Below are positions 42,003-53,947 of a DNA stretch of 64,000 bases, piece by piece. The notes under the pieces are model-generated. The model had not been told where the DNA came from. It did no database searches and was given only the letters and a program-made list of their open reading frames with translations. Positions within the stretch are counted from its first letter, which is position 1. Each line of letters opens with the position of its first letter. Source of the DNA: Schistosoma haematobium (lineage: Eukaryota > Platyhelminthes > Trematoda > Strigeidida > Schistosomatidae); contig NC_067195.1 of the NCBI RefSeq assembly GCF_000699445.3, positions 13,266,787 to 13,330,786 of the forward strand. The letters run 5' to 3'. The translations under genes and the position numbers were made by a program.

Positions 42003-44167
42003 ATTGCACTGATGGATTCTCGTAAACTCATCCCATCAGGTTCAGAACACGATGAAGAGCGTAAAGAAATCAGATCTAGGTTAAGCAAAAGTCTAAGGAA
42101 CGACCGTGAGCAATGGTGGGCAACGAAAGCAAAAGAGATGGAAAAGGCGGCGGCTGTAGGGAACACAAGACAGTTCTACAGACTAATAAAAGAAACTGGA
42201 ATTATTAAGTCAAGTGTAAGTCAGACTGTTTCAGAAAAAGACGACACTTATCTGCTCCCAGTCCAGACGTTGAGAACGATGGGTGGAACATTTCAGAGAA
42301 CAGTTCAGCTGGCCTTCAGCTACTCTACAAAGACCCTCCATTCCCAGACAGTGTGAATGGAACATTGAAGTAGGTCCTCCAACTCTAGCAGAAGTTCAAA
42401 AGGCTATAGTTAATCTGAAACGAGGAAAGGCAGCTGGTCTAGATGGATTGGCGCCAGAGGTTTTTAAGGATGATGGTCCAGTTTTGGCGATTAGGTTGAC
42501 TAGTATTTTAGCTAAGATCTGGGACTTAGACGTTATTCTATCTGACTGGTCACAATCACTTATCGTCCCAACAAATAAGAAAGGGTCAAAATCATCTTGT
42601 GACAACCATAGAGGGATTAGTTTAACTAATATAGTATCTAAAATACTAGCCTCGATAATTATCAGACGCCTAACTAAGACTCGTGAACTGCAAACACGAG
42701 AGGATCAAGCTGGCTTCAGACCTGGTCGTGGCTGCATCGACCACATATTCACCATTCGTCAGGTTTTAGAACATAGGCATACTTATCGGCGTCCGACAAT
42801 GGTGGTCTTTCTTGACTTAAAAGCAGCATTTGACTCGGTAGACCGCGAGATTCTGTGGCAGTGTCTGTCATTGAAAGGCGTACCTCAGAAGTAAATAAAC
42901 CTTGTGAAGGCTCTTTACTCGAACACTACCAGTCGAGGTAGAGCTTATGGCGAACTGTCATCTGCTTTCGCAACCTCAAGTGGTGTCCGTCAAGGCTGTC
43001 CAATTCCTCCATTTTTGTTTAACTTCATCATAGACTTATTGATGGAAATAACATTCTCGTCGACTGAATTCTGGGGTATTGATCTCCTTCCAGGAGGTCC
43101 ACTTATCGACTTAGAATACACAGATAACATAGTCTTGTTTGGTGAAGACGCTGTTAAAACGCAGAGTCTTCTGGTAGCACTAAGCAACAATGCCATAATG
43201 TTTGGAATGCGCTTTTCTCCCTCTAAATGCAAGCTGCTGCTTTAGGACTGGTCTGCGTCAACACCTGAACTAAGGATAGGGAGTGAAGTAGTCGAACGCG
43301 TTGACAACTTCACTTATCTTGGAAGTCTGATCAGCCCTAATGGGTGAGTGTCTGATGAAATCTCAGCACGGATTCGAGAAGCTCGTTTCGCTTTTGCCAA
43401 TTTACGTCACCTTTGGTGAAGGCGAGATATCCGTCTATCAATAAAAGGACGAGTATACTGCGCGGCAGTCCATTCTGTTTTACTTTACCGCAACGAAACA
43501 TGGCCTTTAAGTGTAGAAGACACCCGTAAGCTACTAATATTTGACCACAGATGCCTTAGAAATGTTGCTGACGTCTGCTGGGATCACCGGGTAAGTAATA
43601 GTGAGGTTCGACGCAGGGTATTGGGTAATGATGGTAAATCAGTTGGTGAGGTTGTGAATCTTCGTCGACTGAGATGGTTGGGCCACGTGTTACGTATGCC
43701 CGAAAACCGATTACCACGACGTGCAATGCTAACCGGTGTTCGGGATGGTTGGAAGAAAGTTAGGGGTGGCCAAACCAAAACATGGCATCAGTGCGTGAAG
43801 ACATTAACTTCTAGTCTGAGCCATGTTGGGAGATGCAGACTACTTGGTTGGGGTCCACGTGACTATCGCAATCAATGGTTGGAGACTCTTGGTGACATGG
43901 CTCAGAATCGATCACAGTGGTGTAGGTGTATACACTCTTTACCTTTCTTTAAACGATGAGGTTAAAATCACTTTATATCTTTCTTTCTACGAACTAATTC
44001 TTTCTTCCTGTACTATATCCTCATTGCAATCTTTCTTTTATATATTACCACCTCTGAATTAACTACTTTTATGAATCCGGTGTCCATCTTGTTGTGTTAA
44101 TGAGGTATGGCAACTTGACCGATGCATATATGTGCCTGATCCTACGTTGTAGTTGACTGACTGACTG
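42003..44167 (+). mobile_element. 5'-truncated SR3-like RTE element, copy A
   Basis: Plus strand, from ATTGCACTGATGGATTCTCG to the (TGAC)n tail at 44154-44167. It contains the linker, RT and C-terminal zinc/RT tail of an SR3/Perere-3-type RTE element. It corresponds base for base, without indels, to 48662-50826 (offset 6659), and I saw only one substitution (C at about 44021 against T at about 50680). It is inserted in the first intron of the putative secreted-protein gene. Confidence 0.88.
42283..43959 (+). pseudogene. RTE reverse transcriptase, copy A (broken)
   Basis: RT motifs: NLKRGKAAGLDGLAPEVF, QAGFRPGRGCIDHIFTIRQV, VVFLDLKAAFDSVDRE (motif A), then a TAA after GVPQK, SGVRQGCPIPPFLFNFIIDL (motif B), LEYTDNIVLFGED (motif C, YTDN for YADD). 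Further stops at 43243 and 43345, then LRRLRWLGHVLRMPE. The catalytic Asp is lost. Confidence 0.82.
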
Positions 44168-46382
44168 AATAAGACGGAAGTGAGTTATAGATAAGTTGTA
44201 CTTGATGTCTGATAACGTCATAGTTCCCTGGGGACATCCTGTCTGAAGGTGAATAATAAGAATATGGACGTTAAGCATCCAAATTACTACCCCATCATTT
44301 TTACTTAGTTCTGGTAAACCACTCTCACTTTTTCAAATATATACGTAATTATGACAGTGTATTATCATCAGCACCTCTTGAGTTTTATTTCAAATAATAA
44401 ACGCGAGGTCGTATACGTAGTGTGTGGTAAAAGAATTTTGTGTTTCATTTACAACGTAAAACCTACTTACGATTTTTTGTAGATACGGTATTTGAATGTG
44501 TTGATTCGTCTTTTATTTCTATTCAGATGGAATTAAGTGAAAGGCCTACTTTGTATTTCACCTCATTTGATAGGTGTTATACGTTTTCACATATCTTTGT
44601 ACAACTAAACGCTTCTCGAAAGTAGTCTTCTCTGGTTATGCATGAAGCCCGTGTGATGATCCATATAGTCCTCAAGATTTGTAGTATAAAGAAAATCCAA
44701 TATCCCTTCCAATGTTTCACTAGTACTTACTAACTCAATCTCTTTCGATTTAAGGTCCTATTTCTTCTCAATACAAACTACAAAACTTTAATCGTAAACT
44801 AGTTGGTCATGATTTTTAAACAGATAACATCCTCTCAAATGATCCACTTTAGTTAGGAGAAATAAAAACGATGTCTGAATCTTAAAGTCATCATTTGGTA
44901 AGCAGCAAGATAATGCTAACTCACAGCCCACAAAAATATACCAAAAATGGACTAAGGTGTTTAAAACTATTTTTACATACTTTTCTTGGTCTTTGGATCA
45001 TTGCGTGGTGTAGTTGCTGAACAGGTTCGTTATTTAGACCTAATTGATCATAAAATGCCTTGTGGATCTAGACAGTGGATAAAACAAGTTTACTAACTTG
45101 AGATACGTTTAACCGGTAAACTGTTTATATATGAAAGTTAGAGTTAAAGCAATCCTTCTCATGAGAAATCATATTAATAACTTAATTTTAGTATCAAGTA
45201 GCACAATATCTAATGAACTGTTTAAACAGCTCTGCTGGATTTTCACTGAAATTAGATTAATGTGTTTTCATAATTGAGTTCTTGCAAAGTCGTTCACTCT
45301 AGTAGCCTTATAAACAAAGTTTCTGAAAAATTGTTTACGACGTGATTGCTTACACCTAAGATATTTCGAAAATACGTGGACTCTTCTTAAATTGATGTAA
45401 AATTGACTTTTAGGTAATTAACCTGGTTTACTGCAAAACTCCGAATCGTTGAGCTGTTTTAGGTGAGATCGTCAGTACTCTCATCAAAGTATGCTTCTGA
45501 AAGTATTATAAACTTGAAAATTCTGTAATTTTTATTTGATGAGCATTTGTTGGAATGAAATACTTGATTAAATTTGTCAGTTTCTAGTATTTGAATTTTT
45601 TAGTAGAAAAGTGTTTGTATCCAGTTTTGTGCGTAGGTAAATAAGTTATCTTCAGCCTATGTTCTGTCACACCTGATATCTTTGACTTCAAATGAAAGTG
45701 GGACATTTATCTGAAGGACAAATGTAATCAAGCACAAAATTCATTTGATTGGTGTTTTAAAACTTTATATACAAACATTTTTTCTGCCTTAAATATCTCT
45801 AAATTACTGAAAAGTAGCATGATGTGTTTTTTATGTGGTTCGCTTTTCTCACAAGTTATAAACTAGCTTTCTTGGATAGTACAAATAACACAAAAAGGAG
45901 CTTAAAGTCAGCATTAGTATTTAGTGTAACGAAAAAGTATGTAGCGTATATTCATTTGAAAACGTCTAGTTTATTTAGATTACTTCTATGCTTTTAGATC
46001 ACAACTAGCACTTAGCAATATGTTTGTTCCATGTAAAAAATTACAGACTTCAAGCATTTAATTTCAACCAACAGATGAACTTTCAACCACAAAACCTATC
46101 AACAAACATCTATCAAAGGCACATTATGAACAGTTATTTGCACTGTAGCTAGTTTACTTCAGATAGTTTGATTGGTAGTATGAATAACTTAAATATTACA
46201 AATTTATTCTCCCATTTGATCAAGCTTTTTTAATATGTAAGAAACACTAAACATTCATTACTTTGTGTTTTTCTTCATAGAAATATGTATTTCTACTGAT
46301 TATTATCTGAAGAGCTGCCACTATTGATATGACATAATTGAAGCTTATGGAGTATTTAGAGATTTTATTGTTTTACAATCAG
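44168..46382. other. Intron of the putative secreted-protein gene, second part
   Basis: AT-rich sequence with no repeat or coding signal recognised. It ends in a pyrimidine-rich acceptor ATTGTTTTACAATCAG at 46382. Confidence 0.5.
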
Positions 46383-46745
46383 GTGATAAAACTTATATAT
46401 TAGTTTTTATTTGTACTGACCATTTGAACGATGACAATAAGTTTCGAAATTTCGTGTTTGTAACAGCTGATCAACCTGAAAATCTTAAACAAACTATAAG
46501 CGTTGGTTATGGATTCGATAAAAACACAACAAGTTTATTTGGATCTTTGTACAATTGTACATATCAACAAACGTCTACTCTGTGCATACCTGCTTGTAGC
46601 GAATATGACAATTCACGGGCCGGTTTTGTTGGCAATAGCTTGCTATGGAGTTTTCAGTCAGACAAAGAGGGATGGACTAGGATTTATGATTTGATCATAC
46701 GCGGTACTCCATTCGATGAAAAACGTAACATGAAGAATAATCTTG
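46383..46745 (+). CDS. Putative secreted discoidin-like protein, exon 2
   Basis: A 363-base exon in the phase left by exon 1 (T+GT = Cys), donor CTTG|GTAAGT. It encodes CTDHLNDDNKFRNFVFVTAD, SVGYGFDKNTTSLFGSLYNC, then CIPACSEYDNSRAGFVGNSL and WTRIYDLIIRGTPFDE. Four cysteines and at least two N-glycosylation motifs (NTT, NCT) fit an extracellular protein. The NF-FVTAD strand and final WTRIYDLIIRG resemble the C-terminal strands of a discoidin-like fold. A second acceptor 21 bases downstream (ATATATTAG, exon from 46404) keeps the phase and would remove DKTYILV. I cannot decide between them. The exon ends in phase 1, so at least one more exon is needed. Confidence 0.65.
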
Positions 46746-46946
46746 GTAAGTTGCACTGCATATGGTTGTACTTGTATCGTACTACATTTTGCTTAGTTTT
46801 ATTGTTAAATTTTAAAACATTAATCTAGTTTGGGTGTTTGTCTCAGGAACTTAGTTACTATCATTTTGTTCACACATGTTAAATTCTCGTAGTTTTATTC
46901 CACCTATGTATCCCATTACTATATGAATGCGGATATTTTGAGAAGC

Positions 46947-47010
46947 CCCGACCGTTGTTGCTATCTTGACATGGTGGTCGGGCTTGCCTATCGTGATGAA
47001 GCAACCGAGC
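46947..47010 (+). ncRNA. Possible HDV-like ribozyme fold at RTE 5' end (candidate)
   Basis: The first bases of the element, CCCGACC (46947-46953), pair exactly with GGTCGGG (46976-46982). GTTGC (46957-46961) pairs with GCAAC (47001-47005). Three more bases, ATC/GGT, can close a short P3. This is the nested double pseudoknot order P1-P2-P3 of HDV-like ribozymes, which other RTE and R2 elements use to release their 5' end. I could not assign P4 or the catalytic C of J4/2, so activity is doubtful. Confidence 0.35.
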
Positions 47011-47326
47011 TATACTGACTGGAACAACTGTTCCTCAAGGTCCTACCACGTCAGAAAGGTCGGTTGAAGAGCGGTAAGACTAAAAGCAACAAACCCAAGG
47101 TCCGAAGGCGAAGTCGTACTGCTGACTGTACAGAGGTGTGACAGCAGTTAGGTGTTTCCTTCAGACAACTAGCATGACAGCGATGCTGCCTTCCCACAAG
47201 GAGGGGTGGGGTTAGAAAAGGTCGACCCTAAAAATGCACACCTCGCCTTATCCCACGGATATCCGTCTCCGGAGGTAAGGTTTCAACAAGTACAGAGCTA
47301 ACACAAAAATTACCCATAAAAAGCTC

Positions 47327-48480
47327 GTGTGTGACCGACCTCAAGCAGTTGTACCTTGGGCACTGCGGTCACGCTCCCAGGTCACTAAGACCACTTCTAA
47401 TCCAATTTCCTTTTTAGGTACCTCCAGAAGAACCCTTTCACAGTGTGGGCAACCGGGAAGTGATAACCGCCCTCTTACCTCTAACAGCACTCAAGACCAC
47501 TGTATTCATAATCAACTTCCGTCTTCACTTCCTATTATTCCTCCTACATCGACTTTCACCTCTAGACTTCCTTTTTCGGCTTCCCCCTCAAGTGTCACCA
47601 TAGCCAACGATTCTAGTGCTCAAAACCCTGTCCCAGGTCTACTGAAACCTCGCTCCAAACTACACATTGGAGCCTTCAACGTACGCACTCTATGTCAAAT
47701 CGATCAACAGGCTTCCTTGGCTAGAACCCTAGAATCTCGTACCATTGATGTATACTGTGTCTCTGAAACACACATACAGGATCCCAGTGTGGTCATTCAC
47801 TTGACCTCACCTCGGCAAAACGGAGAGCCAACGAGATACACTCTACGTGTATCTGGTGACCCGATGGCCAGCTCTCGTGGACTGGCAGGAGTAGGGATAG
47901 CACCAAGCATGAGGGCGGAACAAGCACTGTTAGAGTGGATCCCCGTTAACAGTCGTTTATGTGCTGTTCGGCTAAACGGCTCCGTAAGAACTCGGAAGGA
48001 CAGGGACACACGTCGTTGCCTTTTTGTCGTTTCTGCCTACGCTCCCACCGACTGAGCTTCTTCAGAAAGCTAAACGTTCAGACATAGTACTTGTAGCAGG
48101 TGACTTTAATGCCCAGATAGGTAGTTTAAACCAAACAGAAAAGCATTTGGGTGAGTATTTTAGTATTCCGGCACAACGAACAGATAATGGTGATCGTCTG
48201 CTGCAACTGTGCTCAGACAATCGTTTATTCTTAGCAAACACAAATTTTAAGCATAAGGAGAGACATCGTCTAACATGGCGACCCCCTACACCAAACCAAC
48301 GATGGACTCAAATAGACCATATTGCCATCAGTCATCGTTGGAGAGGGTCGGTAGAAGATTGTCGCTCATTCTGGAGTACCTGCTTGAACTCCGACCACGC
48401 CCTAATGTGGACACGCATCGGCTTGCGCCTCACTGGACGCAAAAAAGCCACATTAAAAAGACCATTAGAATTGAATTGAG
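47327..48480 (+). pseudogene. RTE apurinic endonuclease domain, copy B (one frameshift)
   Basis: All endonuclease motifs are visible: GAFNVRTLCQID, CVSETHIQDPS, VVSAYAPTD, then in the next frame VLVAGDFNAQIG, TQIDHIAISHRW and LNSDHALMWTRI. A frameshift near 48030-48055 separates SAYAPTD from the rest; a short stretch is lost there (QKAKRSD follows too soon). A proline/serine-rich N-terminal tail of about 110 residues precedes the domain. Confidence 0.85.
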
Positions 48481-48941
48481 TAGAGAGAAAACCAAAAGTA
48501 GGTTCCAGGAACAACTGAGGTCACACTTAGGTAGTTCTGAAAACGAGGCTGACCCAGATGTTGCCTGGAAAGCTATACAACCAGCTGTGGAAACAGCAGT
48601 GACATCTACCAGTGATTTAAACCACAGGGTTACAAAGAACCAATGGATTTCTTCAAGATCTATTGCACTGATGGATTCTCGTAAACTCATCCCATCAGGT
48701 TCAGAACACGATGAAGAGCGTAAAGAAATCAGATCTAGGTTAAGCAAAAGTCTAAGGAACGACCGTGAGCAATGGTGGGCAACGAAAGCAAAAGAGATGG
48801 AAAAGGCGGCGGCTGTAGGGAACACAAGACAGTTCTACAGACTAATAAAAGAAACTGGAATTATTAAGTCAAGTGTAAGTCAGACTGTTTCAGAAAAAGA
48901 CGACACTTATCTGCTCCCAGTCCAGACGTTGAGAACGATGG

Positions 48942-50618
48942 GTGGAACATTTCAGAGAACAGTTCAGCTGGCCTTCAGCTACTCTACAAAGACCCTCCAT
49001 TCCCAGACAGTGTGAATGGAACATTGAAGTAGGTCCTCCAACTCTAGCAGAAGTTCAAAAGGCTATAGTTAATCTGAAACGAGGAAAGGCAGCTGGTCTA
49101 GATGGATTGGCGCCAGAGGTTTTTAAGGATGATGGTCCAGTTTTGGCGATTAGGTTGACTAGTATTTTAGCTAAGATCTGGGACTTAGACGTTATTCTAT
49201 CTGACTGGTCACAATCACTTATCGTCCCAACAAATAAGAAAGGGTCAAAATCATCTTGTGACAACCATAGAGGGATTAGTTTAACTAATATAGTATCTAA
49301 AATACTAGCCTCGATAATTATCAGACGCCTAACTAAGACTCGTGAACTGCAAACACGAGAGGATCAAGCTGGCTTCAGACCTGGTCGTGGCTGCATCGAC
49401 CACATATTCACCATTCGTCAGGTTTTAGAACATAGGCATACTTATCGGCGTCCGACAATGGTGGTCTTTCTTGACTTAAAAGCAGCATTTGACTCGGTAG
49501 ACCGCGAGATTCTGTGGCAGTGTCTGTCATTGAAAGGCGTACCTCAGAAGTAAATAAACCTTGTGAAGGCTCTTTACTCGAACACTACCAGTCGAGGTAG
49601 AGCTTATGGCGAACTGTCATCTGCTTTCGCAACCTCAAGTGGTGTCCGTCAAGGCTGTCCAATTCCTCCATTTTTGTTTAACTTCATCATAGACTTATTG
49701 ATGGAAATAACATTCTCGTCGACTGAATTCTGGGGTATTGATCTCCTTCCAGGAGGTCCACTTATCGACTTAGAATACACAGATAACATAGTCTTGTTTG
49801 GTGAAGACGCTGTTAAAACGCAGAGTCTTCTGGTAGCACTAAGCAACAATGCCATAATGTTTGGAATGCGCTTTTCTCCCTCTAAATGCAAGCTGCTGCT
49901 TTAGGACTGGTCTGCGTCAACACCTGAACTAAGGATAGGGAGTGAAGTAGTCGAACGCGTTGACAACTTCACTTATCTTGGAAGTCTGATCAGCCCTAAT
50001 GGGTGAGTGTCTGATGAAATCTCAGCACGGATTCGAGAAGCTCGTTTCGCTTTTGCCAATTTACGTCACCTTTGGTGAAGGCGAGATATCCGTCTATCAA
50101 TAAAAGGACGAGTATACTGCGCGGCAGTCCATTCTGTTTTACTTTACCGCAACGAAACATGGCCTTTAAGTGTAGAAGACACCCGTAAGCTACTAATATT
50201 TGACCACAGATGCCTTAGAAATGTTGCTGACGTCTGCTGGGATCACCGGGTAAGTAATAGTGAGGTTCGACGCAGGGTATTGGGTAATGATGGTAAATCA
50301 GTTGGTGAGGTTGTGAATCTTCGTCGACTGAGATGGTTGGGCCACGTGTTACGTATGCCCGAAAACCGATTACCACGACGTGCAATGCTAACCGGTGTTC
50401 GGGATGGTTGGAAGAAAGTTAGGGGTGGCCAAACCAAAACATGGCATCAGTGCGTGAAGACATTAACTTCTAGTCTGAGCCATGTTGGGAGATGCAGACT
50501 ACTTGGTTGGGGTCCACGTGACTATCGCAATCAATGGTTGGAGACTCTTGGTGACATGGCTCAGAATCGATCACAGTGGTGTAGGTGTATACACTCTTTA
50601 CCTTTCTTTAAACGATGA
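48942..50618 (+). pseudogene. RTE reverse transcriptase, copy B (broken)
   Basis: Same motifs and same defects as copy A: TAA after GVPQK, YTDN in place of YADD, stops after KLLL and in the following IGSEVVERVDNFTYLGSLIS region. The C-terminal part LRRLRWLGHVLRMPENRLP and GWGPRDYRNQWLETLGDMA is intact as a frame. Confidence 0.85.
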
Positions 50619-50839
50619 GGTTAAAATCACTTTATATCTTTCTTTCTACGAACTAATTCTTTCTTCCTGTACTATATCCTTATTGCAATCTTTCTTTTAT
50701 ATATTACCACCTCTGAATTAACTACTTTTATGAATCCGGTGTCCATCTTGTTGTGTTAATGAGGTATGGCAACTTGACCGATGCATATATGTGCCTGATC
50801 CTACGTTGTAGTTGACTGACTGACTGATTTTGAGAAGCC

Positions 50840-51364
50840 GCATATTAAGCTTTACTTACATTCATACTTAGTTTTAATTAGTTGAGTGCTGTAAATTGTT
50901 CAGGAATCGATCAGATAGCTCTATACTAAATACGGTTTCTGAATAAAAGCGCTTGATCTGTTCCATGAAACATTGCTATGAAATTATGCATTATTAAGAA
51001 CAAATACTTCCCTAGAATTTTTTTTTTTGAAAGAAAACTTATTACTCTTAGCGTTTGTATTATGTTATGTTAAAATGTATCATTGGTTATGTTTGATGAA
51101 GAGAAAATAACTTTCAATTTTTTTCACTGGTAGACATTTTAGTTTAAACTGAAATGCTTGATTGAGCTCTGCTAGACCTTATTACCGAAATAATAGGAAA
51201 AATTCACAGTTCGTGTAAATATATTTTTAGTGGTATTGTTTTCACTGAGTGAAGGTGTTTCATTGTAAACGTCCAGGTTGGGCAACCTTTAACACTGTGT
51301 TTTTAAAAGAAATTGAAGTTTAAGATCTCTTTTCAAGTGTTTACTTCTTTTGTTTTAATGAACT
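50840..51364. other. Intronic or intergenic, nothing recognised
   Basis: AT-rich sequence. Its left edge is the second TSD copy of the RTE insertion. Confidence 0.5.
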
Positions 51365-52870
51365 TACTTATTTACTTACACCTGTTACCCCTCTTGGAGG
51401 AACATGGGTTGTCCACCAGCACTCTCCATTCAACTCTATCCTGAGCAGTTCTTTCCATTTGTTATTCATTCTTTGCATGTCTGCTTCCAATTTTCGGTGC
51501 AGTGTGGTTTTCGTCTTCCTCCTTTCCGTTTCCCTTCAAGGTTCCAACTTGGAGTTTGCCTCATGATGTAGTTTGTTGATTTCCTCAACGTATGTCCTAT
51601 CCACTCCCAACGTTTTTTCTTGATTTCCTCTTCAGCTGGAAGCTGGTTTGTCCTCTCCCACAGTAGGCTGTTGCTGATGGTATCCGGCCGATGGATGTTG
51701 AGCAGACAATTGTTTATAAATACTTGTACTTTTTTGATGATGATCATGTTAGTTCTTCAAGTTTCAGCTCCATACAGTAGAACTGTCGTGACGTTTGTAT
51801 TGAAGATTGTGACTTTGATTTTGGTTGTCAGTTGTTCTGAGTGTCATATGTCCTTTAATTGTAGGAATGCTGACCTTGCTTTTCCAATCCTCTCCTTTAC
51901 GTCAGAACCAGATCCTCCACATTCATCGATGATGTTGTGCATATACGTGAACGTTTCCGCCTGTTCCAGAGCTTCCCTATCAAGTGTGATTGGGTTGGTG
52001 TTCTTCGTGTTGTATTTGAGGATCTTATTTTCTTCCTTTGCGTATGTTGACGCCTACTGCTGTAGAGGCTTCTACTACACTCGTTGTTTTGGCCTGCATT
52101 TGTTGGTGGGTATGGGGTAGAAGGGGTGTTTCATCTGAGAAGTCCAAATCACCTAGTTGCATCTAAGCTGTCCATTGTATTCCGTGCTTCCCACCAGATA
52201 TAGAGGTCTTCGTAATCCCGTCAACCACCGGAAGAAAGAGCAAGGGGGAGAGTAGGCAGTTTTGTCTGACTTCGGTGCTCACTTGGAATGTGTTTGTCAG
52301 CTGTTCTCCATGCACGACATTGCATTGTAGTCCGTTGTGTAGATTCCGTATGGTGTTGACGATTTTCTCAGGTACGCCATGTTATCGAAGAATTTTTTAT
52401 GAGGTCCATCTATCTGCGCTGTCAAATGTTTTCTCATAATCAAGTAAGTTGATGTATAGTGAAGAGTTCCATTTAATTGATTGTTCAACAATGGTATGTA
52501 CACTACCGATGCTTACGGAATCCTGTTTGTTGGTTTCGAAGTTGTGCGTTCACTGAATCTTTCATCCACCTCAGTAATATTCTGTTGAAAAGGTTTCCTG
52601 GTACTGACAGTTGTGTGATGCCTTTGTAGTTCTCACATTTCTCAGATCTTATTATTTCGATATCTTGATTAGGTACCCTACTTTTCAGTCTGTCGGCACT
52701 TGTTCTTCCTCCCTAATCTTCCTGAATAAAACGTGGAGCACGCTCTCAGTTACATCTATGTCTGAGTTTAGTGCTTCAGTTGGTATATTGTCAGATTCTG
52801 CTGCTTTCCTGAATTTAGTTTGTCTGATTACCATCCTGATTTCTTCAATCGTTGGTGAAGTGAGAGCTTA
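51365..52870 (-). mobile_element. 5'-truncated RTE element (SR2-related subfamily)
   Basis: Minus strand from about 52870 (SPTIEEIRMVIRQTKFRKAA) through RT pieces to the 3' end at 51365 with a TAAG-like tail. Contains IVEQSIKWNSSLYINLLDY, EVRQNCLLSPLLF and DFSDETPLLPH, the same defects as 30053-31215. That part is identical in reverse orientation. Multiple stops. Confidence 0.8.
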
Positions 52871-52959
52871 ATGAACTGGATTGCTATTAAATGTCTTCTG
52901 GACACATGCATCAACACTTCGACTGACTATTTTGATAAATTTTTCCGGCATTGTGTGTC

Positions 52960-53130
52960 TGATTAATTTTCTCTTTTTCTGTTATAATATTGTTTGCACT
53001 TAATCTTTCCTACTACCAATGCTACTGTAACTACTTCTACTACTGTGAGATTTGTCTCCATAGTTTTATTCGTTTTACTGATATAGTGTGACAACTTGAA
53101 CTGATGCACAAATTGTAGTGAACACTACTC
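52960..53130 (+). mobile_element. 3' UTR fragment of an SR3-like RTE element
   Basis: CTTCTACTACTGTGAGATTTG and GTGTGACAACTTGAACTGATG match the tail region seen at 23860-23950 and 44100-44130. The (TGAC)n end is lost. Confidence 0.5.
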
Positions 53131-53711
53131 TTGAGATGGCTGGTAAGCAGTATTTGGCGGAATATGCCCCATAAGTTGTCGCAGTCATCAGACGGAGTGA
53201 AGAGGTTCAGTACACCGAAAGCATGGCGTAGGTAGAACACTTGATGACTAGATGAGATAGTTTGGATAGCTGAATGTACGAAAATGGTTGGTCGGAAGCT
53301 ATGTGTACGTATTATGTGAACATTTTGTAATTTCTCTTAACGAATAATCATCCAGCACGTTGTCTTATTTTGTGATATATGTCATGTTCTACATTGATTG
53401 TGACTAATAAATTAAGTTATAACATATTTTTAAGGCGTTATGAATGATATTCAGCGTGTGGTACTGGGATTTTTCACAATGAAACTACAAAAATTTGGGA
53501 AAATTCAAAACTACCGAGTTCATAAACATGAGCAACAAATCTTTTCTATCAGTTCAAAACTCTATGTTTGTGTTATCAAATTTTAATTATATATTCAAAT
53601 GACGGCTCTTGGATTGATTAACGTTTTGGAATTCAATTATGAATATTGTCAGCTGATAGGAGTTAAATAAAATTAGTGGTCAAATAAAACCGGACAGTTT
53701 TTCCATTTCAG
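53131..53711. other. Intronic or intergenic, nothing recognised
   Basis: AT-rich sequence ending in a good pyrimidine-rich acceptor (CAGTTTTTCCATTTCAG) at 53711. Confidence 0.45.
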
Positions 53712-53812
53712 TCTATCGAATGTTTGAAATAACTATTCAACGGTCTTCAGTGTCTAGTTATTCTTTGATAGCTGGCTGTCTGTGGGGAAATGTTTTTACG
53801 AATTATTACTAA
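53712..53812 (+). CDS. Candidate terminal exon of the 41314 gene
   Basis: Following an excellent acceptor, the frame that continues the phase-1 end of the exon at 46745 (G+TC = Val) stays open for 33 codons: VYRMFEITIQRSSVSSYSLI, then AGCLWGNVFTNYY and TAA. If true, the protein would be about 240 residues with a signal peptide and one discoidin-like domain. There is no homology that I recognise and the exon is short, so chance openness is possible. Confidence 0.3.
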
Positions 53813-53947
53813 GGTCGGCTTTTCTGGAAATGATTTCAGTTCTCATGGCTTAGAAACCTACTACATAGATGTAATTTTGTGGGTACATCGTTACCCCAAG
53901 GTCTTGGCTCGCGATCGTCGCACAAGGAGCAAGTATAGTCTATCTGA

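Larger units (their letters stand above)
46948..50826 (+). mobile_element. Full-length SR3-like RTE element, copy B, with 13-base TSD
   Basis: ATTTTGAGAAGCC occurs at 46935-46947 and again at 50827-50839, bracketing the element: a clear target-site duplication. In between: GC-rich 5' leader (to about 47330), apurinic endonuclease, RT, C-terminal region, 3' UTR and (TGAC)n tail. Full length is about 3.9 kb, close to that of RTE elements. Stops and a frameshift inactivate it. It lies just after exon 2 of the putative secreted-protein gene and so enlarges an intron. Confidence 0.92.
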
